A stretch of DNA of 47,040 bases from a virus. The notes below the pieces were generated by a model. The model was given only the letters and a program-made list of their open reading frames with translations. It ran no database searches and was not told the DNA's origin. Below, one piece after another: positions 39,617 to 47,040 of this stretch; the first letter of the stretch is position 1, and each line of letters starts with the position of its first letter. The stretch lies in the IMG/VR virus record IMGVR_UViG_3300030906_000027, positions 1 to 47,040 of that record; one strand, 5' to 3'. The translations under genes were made by a program, and so were the position numbers.

Positions 39617-40122
39617 ACGCCATCGAAGATGCAATGCCGTCGCCGACGAAGACCGGCGAGTACGGTCGGGCTTGGCGGATCGACGTCCCCGCGATCGTCG
39701 CCGTCCTCGGCCGCAACCCTGCAGAGAACGCCCTTATCGACGGATGGATCGTCGAGGCAACTTGGGCGCACCCGCTCTGGCACAGCTATTATCTCTCGCT
39801 CGTCCATCTGCGACCGATGCCGAGCCTCGGCGCGCCGTTGATCTATCGGTCCGACGCCACGCACGAATTCCTCGTGCACGCTATGGACCCAAGCCAGGAG
39901 CGCGCAGCACAGATCGATCGATCGCAGCCGAAGTGGCTTGTGCCGACGAACTTTGGCGCCCAGCTCGCCGAGGCCTCCGACACGGCAGCGTCCAGCACGA
40001 TCGAGTGCGCCGTCGACATGATCCTCAACGGGGAGCTCAATCCCGACACCGATGCGCGGGCTCAATGGAAAGTTCTGTTCGGCGACGCGATGATGAAGCG
40101 CGCCTGGGCTACCCCGCAATGA
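39613..40122 (+). CDS. Unknown protein of the rightward operon
   Basis: This 169-residue protein starts MNAIEDAMPSPTKTG. It is a mixed alpha/beta protein, with AWRIDVPAIVAVLGRNPAENA, HPLWHSYYLSLVHLRPMPSLG, and a helical end with AQWKVLFGDAMMKRAW. No motif is recognised. It is coupled by overlap to the PcfJ-like gene. Confidence 0.62.
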   Translation: MNAIEDAMPSPTKTGEYGRAWRIDVPAIVAVLGRNPAENALIDGWIVEATWAHPLWHSYYLSLVHLRPMPSLGAPLIYRSDATHEFLVHAMDPSQERAAQIDRSQPKWLVPTNFGAQLAEASDTAASSTIECAVDMILNGELNPDTDARAQWKVLFGDAMMKRAWATPQ

Positions 40123-41144
40123 TCGTCGTCACCGACGCCATGCCCGCAATCGCGGACCAGGAACTCTATTCCGCAGCGTGCGAGCGCGTCCGCCGTCTTT
40201 TCAAGACGGAGGAGATGCGTGAGGCGGCGCGCTTCATGGCGGTCGTCCACGAGCGTGCGGCCGATTATATGGAGCAGGCGCCGGTACTGGCGGTTGCGGT
40301 CCGCCATGGAGGCGGTCGCTTGAATGGCGGCCTCGGCGGCGCCAGGCTCTACGCCGCGCATAAGATCAACGGACTTTGCGAGCGAGGGTGTCGTCTGAAG
40401 GACGTGATGGCGGCCTATGGCTTGCCGCTGCCGATGCGCCAAATCAGGGCGCAGGCGTTGCGACTATCATATGCGCCGGCACTCAACGTGATCGCCCAGT
40501 TACCGCCGTCCGTCGTCGCGCAGGCCATCCCCACGACCATAGCGGCACAGCAGAACTGGCTCTCCGCGATCGCTGAATGGCAGGTTGCCGCCAAGGCGAT
40601 GATGTGGAGCGCGCGCTGGAAGGCGACCACGGATTGGATCGTCGTCCAGGCGTCTCGCGCGGGTGTGGCTCGGAGCGATGTCGGGACCGTCGCCGACTTT
40701 CTCCTGCGCGGCGACGTTCGGCTCAATCCCGTTTGGACGTGGCCGCGCGCGCTTGCGGCCGCCGAGGACTGGCACGACCGCATCTCGGCCGGCGACGCGA
40801 CGAAGAAGTTCGGCATCATAGCCGACCAGGTCGTCGACCACGGACCGCACCCTGATCTCGTCGTTATCGATGGGATTGAATTTGTCGCGTTGCGTACCCC
40901 GATCGCGATCCACGCTGAGGGCAAGGCGATGCGACACTGCGTAGCGTCTTACGTGCCCGCGGTCGTGGGTGGTCAGTGCAGCATCGTGTCAGTCCGCCGG
41001 GACGAGCATCGGCTCGCCACACTCGAGCTGCGCGAGGGCCGCTTGGTCCAGCTCAAGGGCCGGTTCAACCGGAAGCCGACGCGCGAGGTGGTTCAGACTG
41101 CCGCTCTCTACGTCCGGGGCCTTCGCGAGAGGCGGGCGGCATGA
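40119..41144 (+). CDS. PcfJ-like domain protein
   Basis: This 341-residue protein starts MIVVTDAMPAIADQE at 40119; a long upstream extension is noise. Residues 1-255 are helical with no clear family. The C-terminal 77 residues match the PcfJ domain: AEGKAMRHCVASY with His273 and Cys274, then SIVSVRRDEHRLATLEL and LVQLKGRFNRKP. PcfJ-type domains occur in plasmid and phage proteins of unclear function. Cys and His in the core may be catalytic or bind metal. Confidence 0.7.
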   Translation: MIVVTDAMPAIADQELYSAACERVRRLFKTEEMREAARFMAVVHERAADYMEQAPVLAVAVRHGGGRLNGGLGGARLYAAHKINGLCERGCRLKDVMAAYGLPLPMRQIRAQALRLSYAPALNVIAQLPPSVVAQAIPTTIAAQQNWLSAIAEWQVAAKAMMWSARWKATTDWIVVQASRAGVARSDVGTVADFLLRGDVRLNPVWTWPRALAAAEDWHDRISAGDATKKFGIIADQVVDHGPHPDLVVIDGIEFVALRTPIAIHAEGKAMRHCVASYVPAVVGGQCSIVSVRRDEHRLATLELREGRLVQLKGRFNRKPTREVVQTAALYVRGLRERRAA

Positions 41145-41467
41145 TCGCGAAGTATACGCGTCTCACTACCATTCCGGCCATCGAGTTACGGTCGAGCACG
41201 TATCTTACGATCACGGAAGAGGATTGGTCGGACGTCCGATCGCCGGGCCGCGCGCGTCGACGCCGGCGGCAGGGGCACGCGCAGCGCATCCGGTTCGTCA
41301 CGTTACCCGACCCCAAGCTCTACCAGCTGCAGGGCGGCATCATGATTGGTCACCCGAAGACGATCGAGAGGATGGAGCGCGAGCTCGCTGCTCGCATGGC
41401 TGAGCGCCACCGCGACCTCCACGAAACCATGTTCCTCAATGCCTACGCAGGAAGGCCGCTGACGTGA
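41141..41467 (+). CDS. Unknown small protein
   Basis: This 108-residue protein starts MIAKYTRLTTIPAIELRSS. The middle is very basic (SPGRARRRRRQGHAQRIR), with helical pieces after it (ERMERELAARMAERHRDLHE). It could bind nucleic acids. It is joined to neighbours by ATGA and GTGA overlaps. No family recognised. Confidence 0.58.
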   Translation: MIAKYTRLTTIPAIELRSSTYLTITEEDWSDVRSPGRARRRRRQGHAQRIRFVTLPDPKLYQLQGGIMIGHPKTIERMERELAARMAERHRDLHETMFLNAYAGRPLT

Positions 41468-41736
41468 CTGATGAACCCCGCACGCTCGAATGGACGCGCT
41501 TCGCCGGCGCGTTTGCCAACGCCGGACAGGTCGCGCCCAGCACCGCCGCGATCGTCGGCATCGCGCCGGACAAGTGCCCATGCTGCTCCGAACGCTACGT
41601 CGTCATCGCCGCGATCCACCCGGGCGGTTACGAGGTGAGCGTCTCGCTGCCGCCCGCCGTCGCCCTCCAGGTCGCGCATCAGATCCTCGATAGCTATGCC
41701 AAGGTCAGCGAGACGCCCGAAAGCGCGCGGCAATGA
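41464..41736 (+). CDS. Small protein with CPCC motif
   Basis: This 90-residue protein starts with GTG at 41464 (MTDEPRTLEWTRFAG). DKCPCCSERYVV is a CxCC metal-site-like motif; a beta-rich part and a helix (VALQVAHQILDSYAKV) follow. It resembles small phage proteins of the early region. Function unknown. Confidence 0.6.
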   Translation: MTDEPRTLEWTRFAGAFANAGQVAPSTAAIVGIAPDKCPCCSERYVVIAAIHPGGYEVSVSLPPAVALQVAHQILDSYAKVSETPESARQ

Positions 41737-41978
41737 GCGCGATCGTTGCCCCCGCGCCGTCGATCATGCCGATGTGGACGGTCTACGCCAACCCGTCGGA
41801 CTTCCCGGGCAAGTTCGTCGTTCGCAAGCACGAGATCCGCGAGGGCGCCAATCGTCCGACGGCCGAGCACTTCGTCGGTGATACGATCGACGAGGTGCGC
41901 GAGCATATCCCCGGCTGGGCGATCCGGTTTGAGCGCGAGCCCGGCGACGATCCTGTCATCGCAGAGGTGTGGCTGTGA
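41733..41978 (+). CDS. Small unknown protein
   Basis: This 81-residue protein starts MSAIVAPAPSIMPMWTVYANP. It has a beta-rich core: FPGKFVVRKHEIREGANRPT and an acidic end with a helix. The pattern VYANPSDFPGKFVVR is like a family of small phage proteins of unknown function seen in alphaproteobacterial phages. Both ends are four-base overlaps. Confidence 0.62.
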   Translation: MSAIVAPAPSIMPMWTVYANPSDFPGKFVVRKHEIREGANRPTAEHFVGDTIDEVREHIPGWAIRFEREPGDDPVIAEVWL

Positions 41979-42223
41979 GGATCGTCGGCGCGAAAGCGCG
42001 GGTCTACGGCATCCCCGCGACCATCGTGACGCCTGCAGAGGCGGAAAAGGCGGACATCGTCGTCTGCTGCCGGAAGGGTACGCCTTCACCCTTCGACGAC
42101 AATGTTGAGGGCGTTTGCAGCATGTGCGGGCACGCCATCTTCTTCCGGCCGACGGCGCCGTCGATGCCGCCGAAGGCCTGCATGCAGTGCGTAGTCGAGC
42201 AGCTCGGGACGACGAAGCAATGA
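41975..42223 (+). CDS. Small zinc-ribbon protein
   Basis: This protein is about 82 residues from the GTG at 41975. It has a zinc-ribbon pattern: CSMCGHAIFF and PKACMQCVVEQLG. An earlier CC pair (VVCCRKG) precedes it. Zinc ribbons are common in small phage regulators. Both ends overlap neighbours by four bases. Confidence 0.62.
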   Translation: MRIVGAKARVYGIPATIVTPAEAEKADIVVCCRKGTPSPFDDNVEGVCSMCGHAIFFRPTAPSMPPKACMQCVVEQLGTTKQ

Positions 42224-42966
42224 GCGTCACGCTCGGGCTTCCGCCGGGAACGAGAGATATTTTTGAGAAGGACAGGACCATGGCCGAACCAGCGAGAATA
42301 CCTGAGATGCATAGCCTCATCAGCTCCGCTGTCGCTGCGACATTGACGCCGGATTTCGTCGAGAAGGAAATCAAGGCACGGGTCGAGAAGTTGATCTCCG
42401 AGACCATTAACCAGGCGCTGCGGACCTATAGCGATATCGGAAAGCTGATCGAGGCCGCTGTCACCGAGGCGCTTAAGGTCGAGCGGCTCGATCTGCCCAG
42501 CTACGGCCACATCGTCACGAAGATGCTGAAGGCGCAGATCGAGGCGACGGTCGCGCCGATCGTTGCCGGCCGCCTCGCAGCGGACATGGACGAACTGCTC
42601 TGCCTCGCACCGAAGGAGATGAAGCTTTCCGCGATCGCCGAGGAAATGGTCAAGAGTCATCACCACGAAGGATCGTGGGGAGACGTGATCACGGTTATCG
42701 TCGAGCATAACGAGTACGGCTCGGCTTGGGTCTATCTGGACGATTGGCGCCATTTCGAAGAGCGCGAGAAGAATAGCTGCGACCATCGCCTACTCGTCGG
42801 GAAAGATGGTACGATCAGCAGCGCGACGTCGAGCGGGAAGACGCTGAGCGACACTCGGCACGTAGGCAGCGCTTACGGACTCGAGCAGAAGATCCGCGCC
42901 TGGGTGGCGTGTGGCACGAAAATAATCCTCGACGAGGATTATGTCGTCACGTCGATCGGCGACTGA
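42220..42966 (+). CDS. Unknown helical protein of the rightward operon
   Basis: This 248-residue protein starts MSVTLGLPPGTRDIFEKDR at 42220 in an ATGA overlap. An ATG at 42280 (MAEPARIPEMH) has its own AGGA site and may be used as well. Residues 35-115 are long helices (EKEIKARVEKLISETINQAL), and the C-terminal half is beta-rich (WGDVITVIVEHNEYGSAWVY). Function unknown. Confidence 0.62.
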   Translation: MSVTLGLPPGTRDIFEKDRTMAEPARIPEMHSLISSAVAATLTPDFVEKEIKARVEKLISETINQALRTYSDIGKLIEAAVTEALKVERLDLPSYGHIVTKMLKAQIEATVAPIVAGRLAADMDELLCLAPKEMKLSAIAEEMVKSHHHEGSWGDVITVIVEHNEYGSAWVYLDDWRHFEEREKNSCDHRLLVGKDGTISSATSSGKTLSDTRHVGSAYGLEQKIRAWVACGTKIILDEDYVVTSIGD

Positions 42967-43304
42967 TGGCGCACGATGCCCTGCCCTCCGAGATCGCCGG
43001 TTGCCCGGTGCGATGGCTGCCGGCCGCCGCAGAGATCCCGTACGGTTCGCCGGTCGCGACCGTCCACAACGGTAAGGCCGCGGCGATCGCGTTCGACCTC
43101 GGCACGATGATCGGGGTCGCGCGGCGTGGCGGCCTGTCGGAGCACGGCTATGCGCCGGGCGAGATGGTCCCGATCCAGACCGGACGCGGCATCCTCGTCC
43201 AGTTGGCGGCCGACACCGATCTAAAGATCGATGGCGTCCTGCATCGACTGCTCGCGAACCAGGCCCACTATTTTCAACTGCGCGACGGGAGGATCGTCGG
43301 ATGA
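42966..43304 (+). CDS. Unknown small protein
   Basis: This 112-residue protein starts MAHDALPSEIAGCPVRWLP in a TGATG overlap. It is beta-rich, with AAIAFDLGTMIGVARRGGLS and a final helical part. No motif is recognised. It is coupled to the small Cys/His protein gene by ATGA. Confidence 0.6.
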   Translation: MAHDALPSEIAGCPVRWLPAAAEIPYGSPVATVHNGKAAAIAFDLGTMIGVARRGGLSEHGYAPGEMVPIQTGRGILVQLAADTDLKIDGVLHRLLANQAHYFQLRDGRIVG

Positions 43305-43423
43305 GGTGCTGGCTACGCCATCGATGGACGGCATGGCGCGTCTCCGGATGCACGGAAGACGGACAGCTTGAGCGGACCCGCCGTTGCGAGCGCTGTTCGC
43401 ATGTCGCGAGGAAGCTGACATGA
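43301..43423 (+). CDS. Small Cys/Trp protein (DUF1660-like)
   Basis: This 40-residue protein starts MRCWLRHRWTAWRVSGC and ends with a CERC pair. The pattern of one Cys, a His-Trp pair, and a final CxxC resembles DUF1660-type prophage proteins. It is joined by ATGA overlaps on both sides. Short, so certainty is moderate. Confidence 0.55.
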   Translation: MRCWLRHRWTAWRVSGCTEDGQLERTRRCERCSHVARKLT

Positions 43424-43620
43424 GCAGCGTCGGCGAGGAAATGCCGAAGGAGATGGCACGCGTCCGCGAAATGCTGCCGATCTACGATTCTATCCCGATG
43501 GGCTTAATCGCTGCGGGCCTGATGCGGGCCGCCCTCGATCGCGCTGCCGTGGCGCTCGCGCAGGGTGATGTCGTCGCGATCATCCGGTCATACGCCGAGC
43601 TGAAGGACTTCAAGCTGTGA
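43420..43620 (+). CDS. Small helical protein
   Basis: This 66-residue protein starts MSSVGEEMPKEMARVREML. It is helical, with PMGLIAAGLMRAALDRAAVA in the middle, and ends with LKDFKL. ATGA and GTGA overlaps join it to its neighbours. Family not recognised. Confidence 0.58.
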   Translation: MSSVGEEMPKEMARVREMLPIYDSIPMGLIAAGLMRAALDRAAVALAQGDVVAIIRSYAELKDFKL

Positions 43621-43973
43621 CGACCGAGAGCAGAAGAAAGATGGAGTTTCGCTACGGCCTCGCGATGACCGCCGTGCTCGAGCTCGACGAGCATCAGCTC
43701 GGCGCGCTCGATGCGCTCGCGGGCTACGGGCACAAGGGCTTCCTCGAGGTCTTCTACAAGCACATGGGCGAGGCATATCTGCGTCCGCATCAGGCGGGGC
43801 TGATTTCGCTGTTCGAGCGGATCCAGGCAACTGTTCCGGCGGCGCTCGCGCAGATCAGTGACGCGCGCCGGCTCCTGAACGATCGGGAGCGCGCCCGACA
43901 GAAAGGTCGATCATTCGGCCCCTATGATCCGCCTGCGCGGCCGAAGCGCCAGATGGTCGAGGGAGACCTCTGA
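43617..43973 (+). CDS. Unknown helical protein
   Basis: This 118-residue protein starts with GTG at 43617. It has a mostly helical build: LDEHQLGALDALAGYGHKGF, then AGLISLFERIQATVPAALAQ. A basic linker near the end (KGRSFGPYDPPARPKRQMV) is notable. No family is recognised. It is coupled by a one-base overlap to the next gene. Confidence 0.6.
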   Translation: MTTESRRKMEFRYGLAMTAVLELDEHQLGALDALAGYGHKGFLEVFYKHMGEAYLRPHQAGLISLFERIQATVPAALAQISDARRLLNDRERARQKGRSFGPYDPPARPKRQMVEGDL

Positions 43974-44434
43974 TGGCCTATGCCGAAGGCACCTCCGTCC
44001 CGGTCGAGAAGACCGTCGGCGAGATCTGCGGCCTGATCAAGAAGGCCGGCGCCGTCCGGATCGGGCAGATGGACGATCCGGACGCATTCGCGATCCAGTT
44101 CTTCATGCGCGAGCGAATGCTTCGGTTCCGCGTGGCGATGCCCACGCTCGAGCAGATGCCAACGACCGACGGCCGCGGATCTTACGCAACGAAGGAGTGG
44201 CGCGTTAAACGGCGCGACCAGGCACAACGCCAGCGCGCACGCGCGCTCCTGCTGGTGATCAAGGCCAAGCTGGAAAGCATTGAGAGCGGGGTCGAGACCT
44301 TCGATGAGGCCTTCCTGGCGAACATCGTCATGTCCGACGGCGCCACCGTCTTCGAGCGTGTCAACGCGCCGATCCAGCTCGAGTACGGATCAGGCAAGTC
44401 GATGCCGATGCTTTTGGAAGGGCCGCGCCCATGA
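43973..44434 (+). CDS. Conserved-looking phage protein, unknown function
   Basis: This 153-residue protein starts MAYAEGTSVPVEKTVGEICG. The first 50 residues have the alternating pattern of a small alpha/beta domain (GAVRIGQMDDPDAFAIQFF), then a basic helix with RRDQAQRQRARALLLVIKAK. It resembles phage early proteins I have seen in alphaproteobacterial prophages without assigned role. Coupled to neighbours by overlaps. Confidence 0.66.
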   Translation: MAYAEGTSVPVEKTVGEICGLIKKAGAVRIGQMDDPDAFAIQFFMRERMLRFRVAMPTLEQMPTTDGRGSYATKEWRVKRRDQAQRQRARALLLVIKAKLESIESGVETFDEAFLANIVMSDGATVFERVNAPIQLEYGSGKSMPMLLEGPRP

Positions 44435-44778
44435 GCGCTCTTATCGATGGCCCTTGCCCGTTCGACCACCGTCTCGCGCGGACGCCGTATCTCGTTCTAC
44501 CGAAGCTCGCCATCCAGGTCATGCCGATGGAGTGGCGACTTCGATTCGAAGAGTTGCTGGTCGAGGCCGAAAACGCAGGGCTTGAGACGCCGGCATACGA
44601 CGTCGTTGTCGAGGGCGGCACCATCGAGCGCGCGTTCGACGACGAGCTTTTCGAAGAGGTGGCCATCCCGAGTATCGACGATCCGTGGGCCGACTACCGG
44701 CATATGCAGATCGAGAAGGTCAAGGCGCTCTGTCCTGCGTTTAAGCTGCCAGGCATCGGCGAAGGCGGGGAAGGCTAG
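44431..44778 (+). CDS. Unknown small acidic protein
   Basis: This 115-residue protein starts MSALIDGPCPFDHRLARTP. It has an acidic middle (FDDELFEEVAIPSIDDPW) and a Gly-rich end. No motif is recognised. The stop is one base-overlapped with the next gene's GTG. Confidence 0.58.
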   Translation: MSALIDGPCPFDHRLARTPYLVLPKLAIQVMPMEWRLRFEELLVEAENAGLETPAYDVVVEGGTIERAFDDELFEEVAIPSIDDPWADYRHMQIEKVKALCPAFKLPGIGEGGEG

Positions 44779-44993
44779 TGCGCCCCGCGCTGCATTTCGT
44801 TGGCTTCCGCGGCAACGAGTACGCCCGCGCGTGTCGCACCTTCGGAAAGCCGGACTTCATCCATTACGTCTGGGACCGTCGCGCGAAGCGGGAGATCGCA
44901 CCGGCCGACGTGATCGTGTTCGCCAAAGGTGACGAGCGTCAGCCCGTCGCGCGCTTCAACGGGCCTGATATATTCGAGGACCTCCCCGCGTGA
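44778..44993 (+). CDS. Small unknown protein
   Basis: This 71-residue protein starts with GTG at 44778 (MRPALHFVGFRGNEYARA). It has a helical and beta build with DFIHYVWDRRAKREIAPADV and GDERQPVARFNGPDIFEDL. The pattern HFVGFRGNEYARA is shared by small phage proteins of unknown role. Both ends are overlaps. Confidence 0.62.
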   Translation: MRPALHFVGFRGNEYARACRTFGKPDFIHYVWDRRAKREIAPADVIVFAKGDERQPVARFNGPDIFEDLPA

Positions 44994-45184
44994 GCGTCCC
45001 CTACACCCCTATGATGGCGTCGCGGATCCTCCGCACCATGCCCGACCATCGCCTGGCGTCGATCACGCCGATCGACTTCCAACGCTGGCCGGCGCCGGGG
45101 CGGTTGCCCACCGCGATCGGCCGCGAGCTGATCGATGCCGAGCGCGCGATGCGGCGGCAGTCCACGCAATCGAGTAGCAGATGA
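44990..45184 (+). CDS. Small unknown protein
   Basis: This 64-residue protein starts with GTG at 44990 (MSVPYTPMMASRIL). It is helical and basic near its end (AERAMRRQSTQSSSR). It has no motif and is joined by GTGA and ATGA overlaps to its neighbours. Support is from the operon pattern. Confidence 0.52.
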   Translation: MSVPYTPMMASRILRTMPDHRLASITPIDFQRWPAPGRLPTAIGRELIDAERAMRRQSTQSSSR

Positions 45185-45561
45185 GCCACTTCGCCCCCAT
45201 CCGCGACAAAATCGAGCGAGCCGCGCGCAACGGCGAACGTCTGCACCTGGACGTCGATCAGGTTCGACGGTTGGTTCGCTCGCCTATTTGGGCAATGTTG
45301 GCCGATCTTACGGCACAGGAGATCGCCGAGTCATGGCAAGAAGACCAGCTCGCGGCGGCGGGGCCGCCGGTAACGACAACTCCGCCCGGGTCCAGCTCGG
45401 GCCCTTCTGGCTCTACTACCGGGCCGAGCGCGACCAGTGGACCATCGCTTGGTACGACGATGGCGGAAACGGACGAGATCGTCGAACTTGCCGAAAGGCG
45501 ACGGGCGTTGGCGGCGATACAGCCGACGGAAGGCCACCGCAGGCAGCGCAGGATGCGCTAG
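45181..45561 (+). CDS. Small protein with long overlap into the integrase gene
   Basis: This 126-residue frame starts MSHFAPIRDKIERAARNGER at 45181 in an ATGA overlap. The first 56 residues look like a real small domain (DVDQVRRLVRSPIWAML, TAQEIAESWQEDQ), perhaps an excisionase or control protein. From 45333 it overlaps the integrase gene by 229 bases in another frame, where the sequence becomes Ser/Thr/Gly/Pro-rich low complexity. Either a true long overlap or an unneeded read-through tail is possible. Confidence 0.55.
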   Translation: MSHFAPIRDKIERAARNGERLHLDVDQVRRLVRSPIWAMLADLTAQEIAESWQEDQLAAAGPPVTTTPPGSSSGPSGSTTGPSATSGPSLGTTMAETDEIVELAERRRALAAIQPTEGHRRQRRMR

Positions 45562-46712
45562 CCGACCACTACGCGGCGTGGCGAAAGCCGGTTGAGCAGC
45601 CCGCCGGCGAAGCCTTCGTCGAGGGCCTGCTCGCCGACTGGGTCATCCAGCATGTCGAGAAGAAGACGGCTGACCCCGTACGCAGCAAGAACTGCGTCGC
45701 GCACTGGCTCGCCTTCTTCGAGATCGAGCGGAAAGCCGGGCGAATCACCCGCGGTCCGTTCGTGTCCGACATCAAGCGCGCGATGTGCGAGCGCTACATT
45801 GGCTGGCGCCTCGGCGACGGCATCAGTGGCGCTACCGTGAGCCGCGAACTCGCGGCGCTGCGCGCTACTCTGCGCTGGGCATGGGAGAACGAGCGAATCG
45901 CCGCAGCGCCGTTCATCCCCGACGTCGACCAGAAGGACAAGCCGGGCCCGAAGGAACTGATCTATTCCCCCGAGCAGATCGCGCGCTTGCTCGAAGCGGC
46001 CCTGCGACTCGAGGAGCGCTGGCATGTCCACCGCTATGTGATGATCATGCTGTCGACGCACGGGCGCGGCGAAGCGATCTTGGAGATGGATGCCGACACG
46101 CAAATCCGGGATGGCCTGATCTACTTCAACGCACCCGGCCGCGCGCAGACGAAGAAGCGGCGGTCGATCGTCCCGATCGCGCCGACGCTCGCGCCGTGGC
46201 TGGCGGACGCGAACGGCAAGGTCATCCAATACCGCGTCCGCGTGCGCGACAAGGAAACCGGGGTCGAGTCCGTTCACTCCCAGCCCACCGCCAGCATCCG
46301 CACCGCGTTCGAAGCCTGCCTCATCGAGGCGGGCATCTGCGAGCAGGCGGTCGACGAGAAGGGCGACGCTGTCTGGCTACCGCCTCGGGCGAAGCTAGGC
46401 GAGACGGCGCGCCGGCCGAAGATGATCGGCATCGGTAGCCCGAACACGCTGCGCCACACGATCGCGACCGAGCTGCACGCGATGGGCGTGCCCGAAGCGC
46501 AGATCGACAGCGCCGCCGGGCATGCCGGTGAGGGCACCAATAAGAAGAACTACCGGCACCTGCGGCCGGGCTATCTGAAAGAGTTTATCGAGGGCGTGGA
46601 GCAATATTGGGATCGCGTCGGACTACACACCAGCGCGCACCTGCGATCCCAGCGCGATCCCAACGTCATCGATCTTGCAGCGCGTCGCGCGGGCCGTTCT
46701 CGTGAAAGCTAG
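45333..46712 (+). CDS. int: Tyrosine integrase
   Basis: From the ATG at 45333 (after AGGAGA) the protein has 459 residues. The N-terminal arm-binding and core-binding parts come first. The catalytic residues are visible: Arg245 in THGRGEAILEM, Arg374 in SPNTLRHTIATEL, His397 in AGHAGEGT and the nucleophile Tyr407 in NKKNYRHLRPG. The usual His of the HxxR box is Asn371 here, an odd feature. The gene ends 20 bases from the tRNA-Ala gene, where it most likely recombines. It is transcribed with the rightward operon, so it is repressor-controlled unless another promoter exists. Confidence 0.9.
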   Translation: MARRPARGGGAAGNDNSARVQLGPFWLYYRAERDQWTIAWYDDGGNGRDRRTCRKATGVGGDTADGRPPQAAQDALADHYAAWRKPVEQPAGEAFVEGLLADWVIQHVEKKTADPVRSKNCVAHWLAFFEIERKAGRITRGPFVSDIKRAMCERYIGWRLGDGISGATVSRELAALRATLRWAWENERIAAAPFIPDVDQKDKPGPKELIYSPEQIARLLEAALRLEERWHVHRYVMIMLSTHGRGEAILEMDADTQIRDGLIYFNAPGRAQTKKRRSIVPIAPTLAPWLADANGKVIQYRVRVRDKETGVESVHSQPTASIRTAFEACLIEAGICEQAVDEKGDAVWLPPRAKLGETARRPKMIGIGSPNTLRHTIATELHAMGVPEAQIDSAAGHAGEGTNKKNYRHLRPGYLKEFIEGVEQYWDRVGLHTSAHLRSQRDPNVIDLAARRAGRSRES

Positions 46713-46732
46713 GAAATCCGGGACGTTTTGGA

Positions 46733-46780
46733 TGGTGGAGCCGTGGGGGATCGAACCCCAGACCTTCGCAATGCCATCGC
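46733..46780. other. Probable attachment site at the 3' end of tRNA-Ala
   Basis: The integrase gene ends 20 bases away and the tRNA's 3' end faces the prophage. Phages of this type recombine at the 3' end of tRNA genes, leaving the gene intact. A second copy of this segment is expected at the other prophage end, left of the window. Confidence 0.55.
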
Positions 46781-46808
46781 GACGCTCTCCCAGCTGAGCT
46801 ACGGCCCC
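46733..46808 (-). tRNA. tRNA-Ala (anticodon GGC)
   Basis: The minus strand folds into a complete cloverleaf of 76 bases. The acceptor stem GGGGCCG/CGGCTCC, D-arm, anticodon stem TCGCG/TGCGA with loop ATGGCAT (anticodon GGC, alanine), T arm GGTTCGATCC and an encoded CCA end are all present. Its 3' end points toward the integrase gene, as in many integrated phages. Confidence 0.95.
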
Positions 46809-46942
46809 ACATTCCATTCGCGCCGACCTGGGATCGGCGTCGAGATCGCCGCCTTTAGGGCAGGCGGCTTACCCGTGCAAGAGGGCTTGGCCGGAGCGTT
46901 CGCGGTTTTTCCACGCCGCCCCGGCCATGCCCGTTCAGCGAC

Positions 46943-47040
46943 CTACTGGTCATCCTCGTCGTCGTGCTTGGCGACGCCAAGATCATCATCGCCACCCAGA
47001 TCGGTGTCGTCATCCGCGGGCTCTTCGTCCTCGGCGATAT
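46943..47040 (-). CDS. TIGR02300 (FYDLN acid) family protein, C-terminal end (partial)
   Basis: Only the last 32 residues are visible. They are extremely acidic, with DDDTDLGGDDDLGV and the end DDEDDQ. This matches the C-terminus of the TIGR02300/FYDLN acid family of alphaproteobacteria, which has an N-terminal zinc ribbon. The gene is a host gene outside the prophage, and in sphingomonads it lies by a tRNA-Ala gene. Assignment is from memory of the family. Confidence 0.6.
   Translation of the reverse strand, partial: IAEDEEPADDDTDLGGDDDLGVAKHDDEDDQ

Overview
The window is almost entirely one temperate, siphovirus-type prophage of a high-GC alphaproteobacterium, most likely a Sphingomonas or close relative. 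The grounds are the HK97-style head module, a long tail with a tape measure, a GapR homolog, GcrA/Myb-like DNA-binding repeats, a gene-transfer-agent-type tail chaperone pair, and at the right edge the acidic C-terminus of a TIGR02300 (FYDLN acid) family host protein next to tRNA-Ala(GGC). The integrase gene ends 20 bases before the 3' end of that tRNA, so the right prophage end is at about 46733-46780. The left end lies beyond position 1: the first gene is cut by the window edge, and no lysis cassette was seen.

Layout. Positions 1-20969 are the late genes, on the minus strand. From right to left they are HNH endonuclease, a probable cos region, small and large terminase, portal, ClpP-like prohead protease, major capsid protein, connectors, tail tube, tail assembly chaperones (with a probable -1 frameshift), tape measure with a built-in M15 peptidase, tail tip proteins, a tip protein ending in a Hint autoprocessing domain, a glycine-rich adhesin and an SGNH-hydrolase fibre. 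Positions 20950-24659 hold small genes, including an Acb2/Tad1-like cyclic nucleotide sponge, a BtpA-like TIM barrel and two winged-helix regulators. Positions 24656-35295 are the leftward early and replication genes: a CII-like regulator, a ParB-like protein, a HerA-like ATPase, a protein with seven Myb/GcrA-like repeats, GapR, and a DUF1376 replication protein with three evenly spaced palindromic iterons inside its gene.

Positions 35431-37559 form the switch: a Cro-like gene on the minus strand facing a CI/S24-type repressor on the plus strand, followed by a stand-alone HIRAN protein. Positions 37652-46712 form one rightward operon of 24 mostly unknown small genes ending in the tyrosine integrase. 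Nearly every stop codon there overlaps the next start by one or four bases. The same palindrome (core TAGCGCTA) lies between cro and cI and, in several copies, in front of this operon, so the repressor probably controls both arms.

Five plus-strand genes lie against the transcription of the leftward operons (11374-11772, 21473-21652, 26452-27243, 35431-35682, 35722-36012). They are candidates for genes expressed from the prophage (morons). The least explained parts are the iteron cluster, the seven-repeat Myb protein with its HerA and ParB neighbours, the Hint domain on the tail tip, the hairpins in front of the two most abundant structural genes, and the rightward operon of unknown genes.
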